From an uncultured Pelagibacteraceae bacterium (GTDB lineage Bacteria; Pseudomonadota; Alphaproteobacteria; Pelagibacterales; Pelagibacteraceae): 64,000 nucleotides of DNA. The notes beneath the pieces were generated by a model, which saw nothing but the letters and a program-made list of their open reading frames with translations, ran no database searches and was not told where the DNA came from. The position numbers and the translations under genes are program-made. The stretch is from positions 88,664-152,663 of the forward strand of contig CACCBF010000003.1 in NCBI GenBank assembly GCA_902544135.1. Reading direction: 5' to 3'. This document shows, in pieces, positions 38,148 through 48,868 of this stretch. Positions within the stretch are counted from its first letter, which is position 1; the number at the start of each line of letters is the position of its first letter.

Positions 38148-38387
38148 ATGTCAGAAGATATTTCAAGTAAAGTTAAAAAAATAGTTGCAGATCACTTAGG
38201 TATTGATGAAGCAAAAGTAACAGAGGAATCTAGTTTTATAGATGATTTAGGAGCGGACAGTCTAGATACTGTGGAGTTAGTTATGGCTTTTGAGGAGGAG
38301 TTTGGTTCAGAAATTTCTGATAGTGAGGCTGAAAAAATTTTAACAGTTGGAGATGCTGTAAAATTTATTGAAGGAAAAGCTAACTAA
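38148..38387 (+). CDS. acpP: Acyl carrier protein
   Basis: 79 aa; '[22 protein letters not shown]' phosphopantetheine site. Confidence 0.98.
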   Translation: MSEDISSKVKKIVADHLGIDEAKVTEESSFIDDLGADSLDTVELVMAFEEEFGSEISDSEAEKILTVGDAVKFIEGKAN

Positions 38388-38393
38388 CAATTA

Positions 38394-39026
38394 ATGCCCA
38401 CGAATAATGATGGGGTGATGATTATTCTTTCCTCTCCTTCTGGAGCTGGAAAAACTACACTGGTCGGATTGTTATCTCAAAATCCTAAATTTGAAATTTC
38501 AGTATCTCATACAACAAGAAAACCAAGACAAAATGAAATACAAAATAAAGATTATTATTTTGTAAGTGAACATGAATTTAAAAGGCTTATAAGAAATGAG
38601 GAATTTTTAGAATATGCTAAAGTTTTTAACAATTTATATGGAACTACTCGAACACCAGTTATTGAGAGATTAAACAAAGGAAAACATGTTTTATTTGATA
38701 TTGATTGGCAAGGTGCTGATCAAATAAAAAATAAAAAATTAGATTATAAACTTATAACTTTCTTTATCTTACCCCCGAGTAAAGAGGTTTTATTTCAAAG
38801 ATTATCAAATCGGCACATGGGAGATAGGACTATGGTCGAGGAAAGAATGAATCAATTTAGCCATGATGTTTTACATTGGATTAATTATGATTATGTTGTG
38901 ATAAACGATACATTGAATAATTGTTTTTCAAAAATTATCAATTTAATTGATGCAGAGTTAAAAAATGGTTCAAAAGATTATGATAAAGATTTTATAAGAA
39001 AGCATGTAGAAAAATTAACTGTTTAA
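38394..39026 (+). CDS. gmk: Guanylate kinase
   Basis: '[17 protein letters not shown]', '[13 protein letters not shown]', '[15 protein letters not shown]'. Confidence 0.97.
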   Translation: MPTNNDGVMIILSSPSGAGKTTLVGLLSQNPKFEISVSHTTRKPRQNEIQNKDYYFVSEHEFKRLIRNEEFLEYAKVFNNLYGTTRTPVIERLNKGKHVLFDIDWQGADQIKNKKLDYKLITFFILPPSKEVLFQRLSNRHMGDRTMVEERMNQFSHDVLHWINYDYVVINDTLNNCFSKIINLIDAELKNGSKDYDKDFIRKHVEKLTV

Positions 39027-39803
39027 GTTTTCATATTCTTTAGCCAAGTTATAATATGTATTGAAATCCAAATTTTGTGGCCTTAAATTCAAATTTAATT
39101 TTAATTTTTTTTGAACTTCTGTATTTGCACTAAATAATTGATTAAAAGGTTTTTTAATCATTTTCCTTCTATGATTAAAAAAAAACCTAGTAATTATCTC
39201 AATATTTTTAGGCTCATTAATATTAAAAAATCTTTTCTTCGGTGTAAAAAACAATAAAGAGCTATCTATTTTTGGTTTAGGGTGAAATGATGAAGGTAGT
39301 ACATCGCAGATTTTTTTAATTTCCAATTTCCATTTCGCTAGTATAGCTAGCCTTCCATAAGTGGAAGTATTCACATTTGCTACAATTCTATCTGCAACTT
39401 CTTTTTGAAACATTAATATCATGTTTTCAAACCAAAAATTATTATCATTTAGATTTAATATCCATTTACATAATATTTCGGTAGAAATATTATATGGCAA
39501 ATTTCCAAAAACAATTAACTTATCTTGGGAAAATTCTTTTTCATTAATTTTTAGTATATCTTCATTAATTATTTCAATTTGGTTTTGAAATTTTTTTTGT
39601 AAACTTGAAATAAGTCTATGATCTTTTTCCACAACCAAAAATTTTTTAGGATTTTTTTTCAATATAAATGATGATAAATTTCCAGTTCCAGGACCAACTT
39701 CAAGTATAGTCTTGCCTTTAATTTCAGTTATATCAGTGATTTTTTTTAGGACCTTTTCATCTATTAAAAAGTTTTGACCTAAGTTTTTTTTGGCTTTTAT
39801 CAC
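39015..39803 (-). CDS. rsmA: 16S rRNA dimethyladenosine transferase
   Basis: '[18 protein letters not shown]', '[16 protein letters not shown]', '[16 protein letters not shown]'. Confidence 0.97.
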   Translation of the reverse strand: MIKAKKNLGQNFLIDEKVLKKITDITEIKGKTILEVGPGTGNLSSFILKKNPKKFLVVEKDHRLISSLQKKFQNQIEIINEDILKINEKEFSQDKLIVFGNLPYNISTEILCKWILNLNDNNFWFENMILMFQKEVADRIVANVNTSTYGRLAILAKWKLEIKKICDVLPSSFHPKPKIDSSLLFFTPKKRFFNINEPKNIEIITRFFFNHRRKMIKKPFNQLFSANTEVQKKLKLNLNLRPQNLDFNTYYNLAKEYENLNS

Positions 39804-40768
39804 TTAAGTCTCTCAAGGAAAGAAATCGCTTTATATAAACTTAAAGGACTTGAGATGTTTTTACCAAGCATTCTCTCATTAGGTCCGTGATCAGGTGAAA
39901 TTCTTACAAAGGGTAAACCTAAAGTAATATTAATCGCATCATATTCAAAGAGAGTTTTGATAGGTGATAAAACTTGGTCATGGTACATGCCTAGAATTAC
40001 ATCAAATTTTTTTCTATTTTTTCTTAAAAAAATTGTATCTGCAGGATATGGTCCAGATACTCTAAATTTGCGTTTCATCAAATTTTTAACCGTTGGCTTT
40101 ATAATTTTTTCATCTTCATTAAAATTGCTAATACTCTCACAATGTGGGTTGAGACCAGTTAATGCGATTTTAGGCTTATAGCCGATAAATGTTTTGTAAA
40201 AGTCATCAATCAATAAAACTTTTTCAGTTATCAATTTTTTATTTATTGTTTTAGAAACTTTTTTTAAGGGAAGATGTGTTGTTACAGGACTAACTGATAG
40301 ATCTTTATTATATATTAACATTGCAATTTTTTTTTTTTTAAATTTTTTTGCAAAAAATTCTGTAATACCTAAAAATTTATTCTTTAAAAAATTTTTTTTG
40401 GAAATAGGACCATTGATCAATCTATTAGAGAAATTTGTTTTAATTAAAATGATAGCTATTTCAAAACATTTTCTTATATAATCATTTGATTTATCACTGA
40501 TTTTTTCAAAAGCTTTTTTTTGATTATAACTAACATTTATAAGATTAATTGAACTGTTATTTAGTTTATAATCATTGATTTTCTTTAAATCTAAAAGTTT
40601 TATGTTTATCTTAAAATTCAGCTTCTTCATTTGAAGTGAGAGAATTTTATGTGATGCAATTAAAATTAAAGGGCTTTTAATTCTTTTTGTTTTTAGCACT
40701 TTAAATAAGATTTCAAAAAAAATACTATTCGGCTCCCCTGCAACTAATATTATTGGTTTATGGCTCAT
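39800..40768 (-). CDS. pdxA: 4-hydroxythreonine-4-phosphate dehydrogenase
   Basis: 'INGPISKKNF', 'VTTHLPLKKVSK', 'IALTGLNPHCES', 'GPYPADTIF', 'ILGMYHDQVLSPIKTLFEYDAINITLGLPFVRISPDHGPNERMLGK'. Confidence 0.93.
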   Translation of the reverse strand: MSHKPIILVAGEPNSIFFEILFKVLKTKRIKSPLILIASHKILSLQMKKLNFKINIKLLDLKKINDYKLNNSSINLINVSYNQKKAFEKISDKSNDYIRKCFEIAIILIKTNFSNRLINGPISKKNFLKNKFLGITEFFAKKFKKKKIAMLIYNKDLSVSPVTTHLPLKKVSKTINKKLITEKVLLIDDFYKTFIGYKPKIALTGLNPHCESISNFNEDEKIIKPTVKNLMKRKFRVSGPYPADTIFLRKNRKKFDVILGMYHDQVLSPIKTLFEYDAINITLGLPFVRISPDHGPNERMLGKNISSPLSLYKAISFLERLK

Positions 40769-41699
40769 TAATAATAATATCTTTTTTAATTTTATTTAAA
40801 AAAATGTTTGAAAATTGATTTAATTGTTCATTAGTTTTAATTTGAATAATTTTTTTTAATTCATCCTCAAGTTTAATATCTTTTTCTGTAACTCTCTTTT
40901 CTCTAACTTTAAGAATTAAATAACCACCAGGTATCACTAAAGGTTTTGTAAAAGTATTGATATTAATTTCTGTAATTTCTTTTAGAATTTTTTTATTGAT
41001 GGAATTTTCACTTACCCATCCGATGTTTCCACCAGAAGTTGATGTTTCAGAAATACTGTAAATTAAAGCAGTATTTTCAAAACCATTTTTTAATATAGCA
41101 TTTTTAATGATATTAAATTTTTCATTTATCGTCTGCCTTTCTTTTAAATCAAATACAATTTCTGAAAGAAGGTACTCGGTTTGACTATCATTTTTTTGAA
41201 TATCTTGTTTTAATTTATCAGTGTCAATTTTGACATTTTTTGAGTATTTATCATAAATAAACTGACTCCATATAGCATTAACAGTCATTTTATCTCTTAT
41301 TAATTCAGGTTTAACATTATATTCTTGAAGATGAAGAGTTATTTCCTCAATTTTTGTAAACCCTCTATTCGCATAAGTAGAAATCAAAATTCTTTTAAAA
41401 TCATCATCGTTAATTTCAAATTTTTTTACAATTGGTATAAGTGCAATTTTTTTAATTTTATCTTTTATTAATGAGTTTCTTGCGATCTCAATAATTTTCT
41501 CATTTCCTAGACTGTTTATATCTTCATTAATTGTTTTTAAATAATTTATTTCATTTAAGATATCTATTGTCGTGATAAGCTCATTGTTTATTTTTAATAG
41601 AATTTTATTTTCACTTGCCAATACTGAAAATTTTATTATTGTTGAAAAAAAAATTATGAAAATAGTTACTATAAGTTTCACAGAAATAACTCTTATCAT
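40758..41699 (-). CDS. surA: SurA-like periplasmic peptidyl-prolyl isomerase/chaperone
   Basis: N-terminal signal; 'ILLKINNELITTIDILNEINYL'; rotamase-like 'STSGGNIGWVSENSINKKI'; upstream of pdxA and downstream of lptD. Confidence 0.82.
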   Translation of the reverse strand: MIRVISVKLIVTIFIIFFSTIIKFSVLASENKILLKINNELITTIDILNEINYLKTINEDINSLGNEKIIEIARNSLIKDKIKKIALIPIVKKFEINDDDFKRILISTYANRGFTKIEEITLHLQEYNVKPELIRDKMTVNAIWSQFIYDKYSKNVKIDTDKLKQDIQKNDSQTEYLLSEIVFDLKERQTINEKFNIIKNAILKNGFENTALIYSISETSTSGGNIGWVSENSINKKILKEITEININTFTKPLVIPGGYLILKVREKRVTEKDIKLEDELKKIIQIKTNEQLNQFSNIFLNKIKKDIIINEP

Positions 41700-44131
41700 T
41701 GATCAATTTTTTGCTCAAAATTTGTGAGAGGAGTTAAAGTTATACTAAACAACAAATTTTCTGAAGGTTTTAGATCTCTATCTTCATAGTATGATTTGTT
41801 ATATTTAATTCCAGCTATTAAGCAGTCGTTTTTATATTCATAAATTAGATTATAATATTCCGTTAAATCAATTTTTCTATTTCGTCTTGTGTTAAATGTT
41901 AGGTAATTTTTATCATTTAATTTAATAGATGTTTTATTTTCAATTGTATTTGAGTCACCAATTGGACCATCTTCTTCAATAAAATTAAATGAAGTATTTA
42001 AATTTTTGTAATTAATCGATGTATTTAATGAATTATATTCTAAAGTATTGAGATCATTATCTAAAATAAAATTATAAGAAATATTTAAAGTATCTGAGAG
42101 ATTATTTGATATTGATCCAAAAATGTTTGTATCTTTTCCATTTATACCACTCGATTGAGGTATGAATTTTTCATTTTTATCTCTATAAACAGTTGCAATT
42201 TTTGCCTCAAAAAATTTATTTATATCATTTAATTTTGTCTTTTTATAATCAACACCTAAAGTAATTGATTTTCCCTCTTCGAAAGAGTCATCTATAGCCA
42301 ATCTATTAATATCAAAAATACCATCGACATTGATTGATCTATCACTAGAAGTATAATCCTTCATATCACCTGGATTAAATCTAATCGAGGCTTTTGGAGT
42401 AAGATAATTTATATTTTTTTCAGTCTGATTTATCATCGGTAAACTTGTATTTAGCTCAAAAATACTCATAACCTCCATTTGTGGACTAGATTTATACAAA
42501 CTGTCATTTTTTCCTATGGTGTTTAGATTTTTTAAATAAATATTATATCCATTCTTAAAGCCATAGTCGTTTATAATATCTAAACTTTGGAAATTAAGGT
42601 CATTTATAATTTTTGATCTAAAATTATTTGTATTTCTTAGATCGTTACTTCCACTAGAACTAAAATTAATTGATCCATTTTCCAAATTACTAAATAATTG
42701 CCTATCAAAATTATAATAAGGTAAGATAAATTGAAATCTATCAGAACTAGATAACTTTAGATCCTCAAATGATTGAAAGCCTGCAGTAAAGTTAAAATTA
42801 TTATTATTAACTATTAATTTTGCCTCAGAATTTAGTACATCATAGTCTGTAGGAGTTGTAACATTTTTAAAGATATTTCCATCAAAAATTTTCAGGTATG
42901 TATCATTTGAGACTTTTTTGAGAGAAACAATCAAATCACTTTGATTAAAATTTTCCCATGCTAAATTTACATCAAATTTTGCAAATATATGACTTAAGCT
43001 GTTTTTCTTGCTTGAGAGTGATGATTGATATCCGTCAACATACGCAAAATCCACTATTGCTGATGAATCTTTGTTCTCGACTCTAAACTCATTTTGAAAC
43101 ATTTTTATGTCACTATCAAATATAGTAGGTCTAAAGGTAAAATCTTTATTTTGAGAAATTACATGATAGTAAGGCAAATTTAAAGATGATCCCAAAACAT
43201 TTGAATTGTTTAAACTTGGCTTTAAAAAACCTGATTGTCTTTTGACAGTTGGATCAGGGTGAAAAAACTTTGGAAAATATAAAACTGGAACGTTATAAAT
43301 TTTTAATAACGCATCATCATAAATAAGCTGTTTTTTATTTTTGTCGTGTTTAATTTCACTAGCAGTGATAATCCAAGGAGGACAATCAGTATCGTCAGCA
43401 CAACTTGTGAAAACTCCTTTTTTAACAGTGGTGATATTATCCTCACTTTGAGCAGAAACTCCTTTCAGTCTAGGATCATTTTTTATGTTGTTAAACAGAT
43501 CTTTCTTTAAATTTATTTGAACATCTTTTGCAACAAAACTCTTTTTTTTAAAATCAAAAATTCCACTATTAAAAAATAATTTGTCATTTTGTGGTAAATT
43601 ATAATCTAAATTTACTAGAATCTTTTCACCTTTTAATAACTCATCATTAATAGAAAAACTAAATTTTTTTAATTTAACATGGGTTTGCTCATCATTATCT
43701 AATATCAAAGTATCTTTATTTGAACTTAATATCTTCTTATCTCTAAAAAAAACAACATCGATTGAGTCTAAGATAAATCTTGAATTGATTTCACTTTTAG
43801 TTTTTCCTCTACTAAATATTTTTTCACTATTTTTTTCGTATGTGATGTTATTTGAATAAATGATATAATTGTTAATTTTATCTTTAATAATAACATTACC
43901 ATTAGCATTAAGTATGTTTTCAATTTTTTGGTAGATAAAATTATCAGCCTCAATTACAAATCTATCACTAGTTGAGACTTTACCCCTTTTTGAACCTATA
44001 ATTTTGTTCCCATTTTCTAAAATTTCTATTTCAGAAACATCAAAATTGAATTGATCTTGTGCATTAGATAATTCTATTAAGAAAAAATTTAGATAGAAAT
44101 ATATAAGTGTTAATAAAATCTTATTTTTCAT
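41696..44131 (-). CDS. lptD: LPS-assembly protein LptD
   Basis: 811 aa with signal peptide, OstA-like N-domain ('NILNANGNVIIKDKINNYIIYSNNITYEKN'), 'VPVLYFPKFFHPDPTVKRQSGFLKPSL' and long beta-strand-rich C-region. Confidence 0.92.
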   Translation of the reverse strand: MKNKILLTLIYFYLNFFLIELSNAQDQFNFDVSEIEILENGNKIIGSKRGKVSTSDRFVIEADNFIYQKIENILNANGNVIIKDKINNYIIYSNNITYEKNSEKIFSRGKTKSEINSRFILDSIDVVFFRDKKILSSNKDTLILDNDEQTHVKLKKFSFSINDELLKGEKILVNLDYNLPQNDKLFFNSGIFDFKKKSFVAKDVQINLKKDLFNNIKNDPRLKGVSAQSEDNITTVKKGVFTSCADDTDCPPWIITASEIKHDKNKKQLIYDDALLKIYNVPVLYFPKFFHPDPTVKRQSGFLKPSLNNSNVLGSSLNLPYYHVISQNKDFTFRPTIFDSDIKMFQNEFRVENKDSSAIVDFAYVDGYQSSLSSKKNSLSHIFAKFDVNLAWENFNQSDLIVSLKKVSNDTYLKIFDGNIFKNVTTPTDYDVLNSEAKLIVNNNNFNFTAGFQSFEDLKLSSSDRFQFILPYYNFDRQLFSNLENGSINFSSSGSNDLRNTNNFRSKIINDLNFQSLDIINDYGFKNGYNIYLKNLNTIGKNDSLYKSSPQMEVMSIFELNTSLPMINQTEKNINYLTPKASIRFNPGDMKDYTSSDRSINVDGIFDINRLAIDDSFEEGKSITLGVDYKKTKLNDINKFFEAKIATVYRDKNEKFIPQSSGINGKDTNIFGSISNNLSDTLNISYNFILDNDLNTLEYNSLNTSINYKNLNTSFNFIEEDGPIGDSNTIENKTSIKLNDKNYLTFNTRRNRKIDLTEYYNLIYEYKNDCLIAGIKYNKSYYEDRDLKPSENLLFSITLTPLTNFEQKIDQ

Positions 44132-45194
44132 TAAATCTTCTAATCATTAGAGAGTTTACAATTGTTAATAATACTATAGGTAATAATACCGAACTAAATA
44201 AATCAATTTTTTCTGTTTTTCCGAGAACATTAAAAAAATTAAATAAATAATATATTAATACAGAAAAGAACAATCCAATTGAAATTTTAAGAATTGAACT
44301 TTTGAGTTGTTTGGTACCCATCATTATGATGCTGGAAAATATAGTCATAAGCACTAAATATATTGGAAGAGATATAAGCTTTAAAAGTTGAATATCTATT
44401 TCTATTAAAGAATAATTTAGAGATTTGTAGTTTTTCCTAAGTTCTAAAAGCTCCAATATTGATAGTGAGGACAAGTTAGAAAACAGACTTTGAATAACTA
44501 AATAGTCAAAATTTGTGTTCATTTCCAAAATTTTAAATTTTTGTTTTGTATTTTTGTCAAAAACTTTTGCATCAAATATTATCCAATTTTTATTAGATAT
44601 ATCAATTTTAGGGCTCACAATATTTCTCTTTATTTCAAAATTATTATTAAACTCAGAGATATAAGCATCAATCAAATAATTTTGATCTATTTTCACAGAA
44701 TTTATTATTAAAATTTTGTCATCAATTACATCTTTGATCCAAAGTCCATTTTTAGTGATAACTGCAAGATATTTTCCATCTGAGGTATAGTTAGTTTTTA
44801 AATCTAAATAAAAATTTTTTAAACTTGATGAAAAGCTATAAAATAAAGTTATAATTATTATACCCAATATAAAACTCATTAAACTAATTATAAATAAAAT
44901 TCTCGAATTTTTAAGACCAGAATATTTAAAAATACTTAATTGATTATTACTGAATAATGTAATGAAAAAAAGTTGAGTAGAAAGAAGAAAAATAAAAGGA
45001 AACATTTCAAATATAAAAGTTGGTGAATTAAGAAGTGATAAGTATATTGGAAAATAACTGTTAACATTTATGTCTTTAAAAAAATCTAATTCGCTAAGTA
45101 AATTAAGTATGAAAATCAAACTAAACATTATCAATGAAACATAAAAAAAACAATTTAAATAAATTTTACTTAAAAATTTTATATAGGTCCTCAT
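44121..45194 (-). CDS. lptG: LPS export permease LptG
   Basis: 357 aa YjgP/YjgQ-type; paired with lptF and lptD. Confidence 0.85.
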   Translation of the reverse strand: MRTYIKFLSKIYLNCFFYVSLIMFSLIFILNLLSELDFFKDINVNSYFPIYLSLLNSPTFIFEMFPFIFLLSTQLFFITLFSNNQLSIFKYSGLKNSRILFIISLMSFILGIIIITLFYSFSSSLKNFYLDLKTNYTSDGKYLAVITKNGLWIKDVIDDKILIINSVKIDQNYLIDAYISEFNNNFEIKRNIVSPKIDISNKNWIIFDAKVFDKNTKQKFKILEMNTNFDYLVIQSLFSNLSSLSILELLELRKNYKSLNYSLIEIDIQLLKLISLPIYLVLMTIFSSIIMMGTKQLKSSILKISIGLFFSVLIYYLFNFFNVLGKTEKIDLFSSVLLPIVLLTIVNSLMIRRFNEK

Positions 45195-46333
45195 TTTTTC
45201 CCCTTATAAGAATTTAAATTGAAATAAATTATTGAATATATCAAAACTATTATAATTATAGGAATTATGAAAATTTTAAAATTTTCAAGAACATCACTTT
45301 TTATAAATCTTAAACTCATTTCAGAAGAAATAATTAGCGATAATCCAAATAGAAAAATAAAAATTCTGTAATTAAAATAATTTATGCTTTCTTTTGATTT
45401 AAGTAGTAAAAACAAAATAGTTAACATTAAAGATGGTATATAAAAAGGTATAATAAACCTTTTGTATAATTCTTTAATAACATTATTCAAATTTGCTAAA
45501 ACACAATTTTCAATCACAACATTATTTGTGTCTATACCGAAAAAATTTATATTGTTAAGTTTTAAATAACATCTAATTAATTTAGATGTAGATACTTCCT
45601 GAGTTTTTATATAAGTTGTAGTGTTTGTTTCTAAATTTTTTAAATTAAAGTCTGATTTTGAAAATCTAAAATTTGTAATCTTATTGTTAATAAAATTAAT
45701 TGTCTCTCCTTCATGTAGTACTAATATCTGAGCATCTCTTTTATCAACAAATTTTCCTTTTTTTGCGTAAGTAATTTGAAAATTATTAATATTTTCTTCT
45801 TTCTTTAAGTATATATTTAATAAATTCCCATCATCATCTTTACCGTCACTATAAATTGTTATGTTTTTTATAGTATCATTAAATTTTTTTTGTTTAATAA
45901 AGCTCTCTAAAAAATTAACAGAAGATGTTCTTAAAAAAGATCTTGCTTTGTCTAAAGAGTTAGGAACCACAAGTGCGGCTAAGGTTATTTGTAGAAATGT
46001 TAAAAAAATTGAGAAAATTAATAAGAAATTTATAAGTTGAATTTTATTAACACCAAAATTCCAAAATATTATCAGTTCATTGTTTAATTCATATTTTGTT
46101 ATCACATAAAAAAAACTAAAAAAAAATACAAAAGGTAAAACTTTACTAACAATTTTTGGAAAGTTGAGTAATGAATAATTTATATATACTAAATAGTCTC
46201 TGCCATCTTCTATCATTATATCCAAATAATTTACTGCCTGAAATACCCAGATAATAATACTTGCGCTAAAAAGAGTAATTAAGAAAAAGGTTAGACAATC
46301 AATTAATAATTTTCTAAATAATATTTTTTCCAT
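45191..46333 (-). CDS. lptF: LPS export permease LptF
   Basis: 380 aa YjgP/YjgQ-type; 'VFQAVNYLDIMIEDG...VLPFVFFFSFFYVITKYELNNELIIFWNFGVNK'. Confidence 0.87.
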   Translation of the reverse strand: MEKILFRKLLIDCLTFFLITLFSASIIIWVFQAVNYLDIMIEDGRDYLVYINYSLLNFPKIVSKVLPFVFFFSFFYVITKYELNNELIIFWNFGVNKIQLINFLLIFSIFLTFLQITLAALVVPNSLDKARSFLRTSSVNFLESFIKQKKFNDTIKNITIYSDGKDDDGNLLNIYLKKEENINNFQITYAKKGKFVDKRDAQILVLHEGETINFINNKITNFRFSKSDFNLKNLETNTTTYIKTQEVSTSKLIRCYLKLNNINFFGIDTNNVVIENCVLANLNNVIKELYKRFIIPFYIPSLMLTILFLLLKSKESINYFNYRIFIFLFGLSLIISSEMSLRFIKSDVLENFKIFIIPIIIIVLIYSIIYFNLNSYKGKK

Positions 46334-46415
46334 TGAAATCTTACAAAATACTAATTATATAACTCAAATATTAGCTTACAATTAATATACAACTTAAAGT
46401 ACACATATATAAAAA

Positions 46416-47870
46416 ATGTCAATAAAAATAAGCTTTAAAAAAAGCATTTTAAGAAAAATTTCCTCAAATTTGGTATTATTTGTGGATGAAAAGTTCAATA
46501 CAAAATTGATTAAAAAATATATTTCAAGTTCAGAATTTTCTTACATATCTGATTTGTTAAAAACGAATGATCTAAAAAAAAAATTATTAATTTTTGAATT
46601 AAGTTCAAAAAAGAAAGTAGTTTTAATATCAATCAAAAAAAACATAGAGAATTATGACATTGAAAATTTAGGAGCAGATTTTTATGGCCTGATTAGCAAT
46701 GCAAAAAGCAATGAATATTTTATCAATTCTGACAGTATTAATAGTATTAATAAAAATTTTATAGGACATTTTCTTCATGGACTTAAATTAAAATCGTATA
46801 ATTTTGGAAAATACAAAACAAAGAATAAAAAAAGATTAATCAACATAAATGTTTTTGGAAAAAATAATACTTCAGTCAAAGATCAATTAAAATTTAGAGC
46901 GCTAGAGGAAGGAACTTTTTATGCAAGAGATTTGGTTTCAGAGCCAGGTAATGTGTTACACCCTGACGAATATGCAAAAAGAATAAAAGTGTTAAAGAAA
47001 TATGGATTAAAAATAAATATTTATGATCAAAAAAAATTAAAAAAGTTAGGTATGAATGCTTTGTTGGGTGTGGGTCAGGGAAGTGTAAGAGGTTCATACC
47101 TTGTTACTATGGAGTGGAAAGGCCTTAAAAATAATTCAAAACCCCTTGCTTTTATTGGTAAAGGAGTTTGTTTTGATACAGGCGGATATTCTTTAAAACC
47201 AGCCAAATTTATGGAGGACATGACTTATGATATGGCTGGCTCAGCAGCTGTTGTTGGATTGATGAAAAATCTTGCAATAAGAAAAGCGAAAATTAATGCA
47301 GTAGGTGTAGTAGGACTTGTGGAAAATATGGTTAGTGGAAATGCTCAAAGACCAGGTGATATAGTAAAATCTTATAGTGGAAAAACTATAGAAATTCTAA
47401 ATACAGATGCAGAGGGAAGATTAGTTTTAGCTGATGCAATTACATTCACAGAAAAAAAATTTAAACCTAAATTTATGATAGATTTAGCTACTTTAACTGG
47501 AGCAATAATAGTTTCTCTGGGATCTGAATATGCAGGTCTTTTTTCAAATAATGACAAACTATCAAACGAATTAATTAAAGCAGGTGAAAAAGTCGAAGAA
47601 AAGTTATGGAGAATGCCTTTGCATAAAAATTTTGATAAATTAATAAATTCTAAGAATGCTGATATGCAAAATATAAATTATGTTGGAGGAGCAGGCTCAA
47701 CAACTGCGGCACAATTTTTGCAAAGATTCATTTTGAACAAAACCCCTTGGGCACATTTAGATATTGCTGGAATGGCTTTTTCAAAATATGGAGGTGCTTT
47801 AAATTCAGGTGGAGCAACTGGTTATGGTGTTAGATTGTTGAATCAATTAATTGAAGATTGCTATGAATAA
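46416..47870 (+). CDS. pepA: Leucyl aminopeptidase (M17)
   Basis: 'GKGVCFDTGGYSLKPAKFMEDMTYDMAGSAAVVGLM', 'ILNTDAEGRLVLADAITF'. Confidence 0.96.
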   Translation: MSIKISFKKSILRKISSNLVLFVDEKFNTKLIKKYISSSEFSYISDLLKTNDLKKKLLIFELSSKKKVVLISIKKNIENYDIENLGADFYGLISNAKSNEYFINSDSINSINKNFIGHFLHGLKLKSYNFGKYKTKNKKRLININVFGKNNTSVKDQLKFRALEEGTFYARDLVSEPGNVLHPDEYAKRIKVLKKYGLKINIYDQKKLKKLGMNALLGVGQGSVRGSYLVTMEWKGLKNNSKPLAFIGKGVCFDTGGYSLKPAKFMEDMTYDMAGSAAVVGLMKNLAIRKAKINAVGVVGLVENMVSGNAQRPGDIVKSYSGKTIEILNTDAEGRLVLADAITFTEKKFKPKFMIDLATLTGAIIVSLGSEYAGLFSNNDKLSNELIKAGEKVEEKLWRMPLHKNFDKLINSKNADMQNINYVGGAGSTTAAQFLQRFILNKTPWAHLDIAGMAFSKYGGALNSGGATGYGVRLLNQLIEDCYE

Positions 47871-48273
47871 AATTGAACAAACACTATCAATCATTAAACC
47901 TGATGCAGTAGAGAGAAATTTAGACGGTCAAATAAAAGAGATGTTCCGAACAAATGGTTTCACAATTGTTCAGGAAAAAAAAATTCAAATAGAAAAACAA
48001 GAGGCAGAAAAATTTTATAAAGTTCATGAGACAAAGCCATTTTATAATGATTTATGCACTTATTTATCCTCGGGACCAATAGTTGTCATGATCCTCGAAA
48101 AGGAAAATAGTATTATAGCTAATAGAGAATTAATGGGATCAACAAATCCAAAGGATGCCGCAGAGGGTACAATAAGAAAAAAATTTGGAATATCTATTGA
48201 TAAAAATTCTGTTCATGGCTCAGATAGTGCAGAGAATGCAAAAATTGAAATTGATTTTTTTTTTAAGTCTTAG
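47863..48273 (+). CDS. ndk: Nucleoside-diphosphate kinase
   Basis: 'EQTLSIIKPDAVERNLDGQI', 'MGSTNPKDAAEGTIRKKFGISIDKNSVHGSDSAENA'; start at MNKIEQ overlapping the pepA stop by 8 nt. Confidence 0.97.
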   Translation: MNKIEQTLSIIKPDAVERNLDGQIKEMFRTNGFTIVQEKKIQIEKQEAEKFYKVHETKPFYNDLCTYLSSGPIVVMILEKENSIIANRELMGSTNPKDAAEGTIRKKFGISIDKNSVHGSDSAENAKIEIDFFFKS

Positions 48274-48868
48274 AAAGTATTTTTTTTAAAGCTTTAGGAT
48301 ATAACAAGTGCTCTTGTTTTAAGATTTTTTTCGACAAGGTGTTTGGATCATCTTTTTTGTTTATTTTTACTTTTTTTTGAATAATTATTTTTCCGGAATC
48401 TAATTTTGAGTTTACAAAATGAACTGTACAACCCGAAAATTTTTCTTTGTTGTGTATAGCTCTTTCATGTGTCTTTAATCCTTTATATTTAGGTAATAGT
48501 GAAGGATGTATATTTAGTATTTTACCCTTAAATCTTTTAATGAAATTTCCTGAGAGAATTTTCATAAATCCTGCTAGGCAAATTAGCTGAGTTTTTCTTT
48601 TTTTTAATATGTTAATAATTTTTCTTTCATCTTTATTTTTTTGTCTGAAGTTGAAAATTTTAAAATTAATTTTGTTTTTTTTTAAATACTGAATTGCACT
48701 ACTTTTTTTATTGCTAGATATAACTAAATCAACTTTTATTGGAGAATTTTTTATTTTAGAAAATTTAATTAAATTTTTCATATTACTTCCATTACCAGAA
48801 ATAAAAATTACTGTTCTTTTTTTAATCCCAGTTGATTTTACCATGTAATTTGATTTGTTTTGTTCCAT
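48263..48868 (-). CDS. purN: Phosphoribosylglycinamide formyltransferase
   Basis: 'VIFISGNGSNMKNLI', 'LICLAGFMKILSGNFIKRFKGKILNIHPSLLPKYKGLKTHERAIHNKEKFSGCTVHFV'. Confidence 0.96.
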   Translation of the reverse strand: MEQNKSNYMVKSTGIKKRTVIFISGNGSNMKNLIKFSKIKNSPIKVDLVISSNKKSSAIQYLKKNKINFKIFNFRQKNKDERKIINILKKRKTQLICLAGFMKILSGNFIKRFKGKILNIHPSLLPKYKGLKTHERAIHNKEKFSGCTVHFVNSKLDSGKIIIQKKVKINKKDDPNTLSKKILKQEHLLYPKALKKILSKT

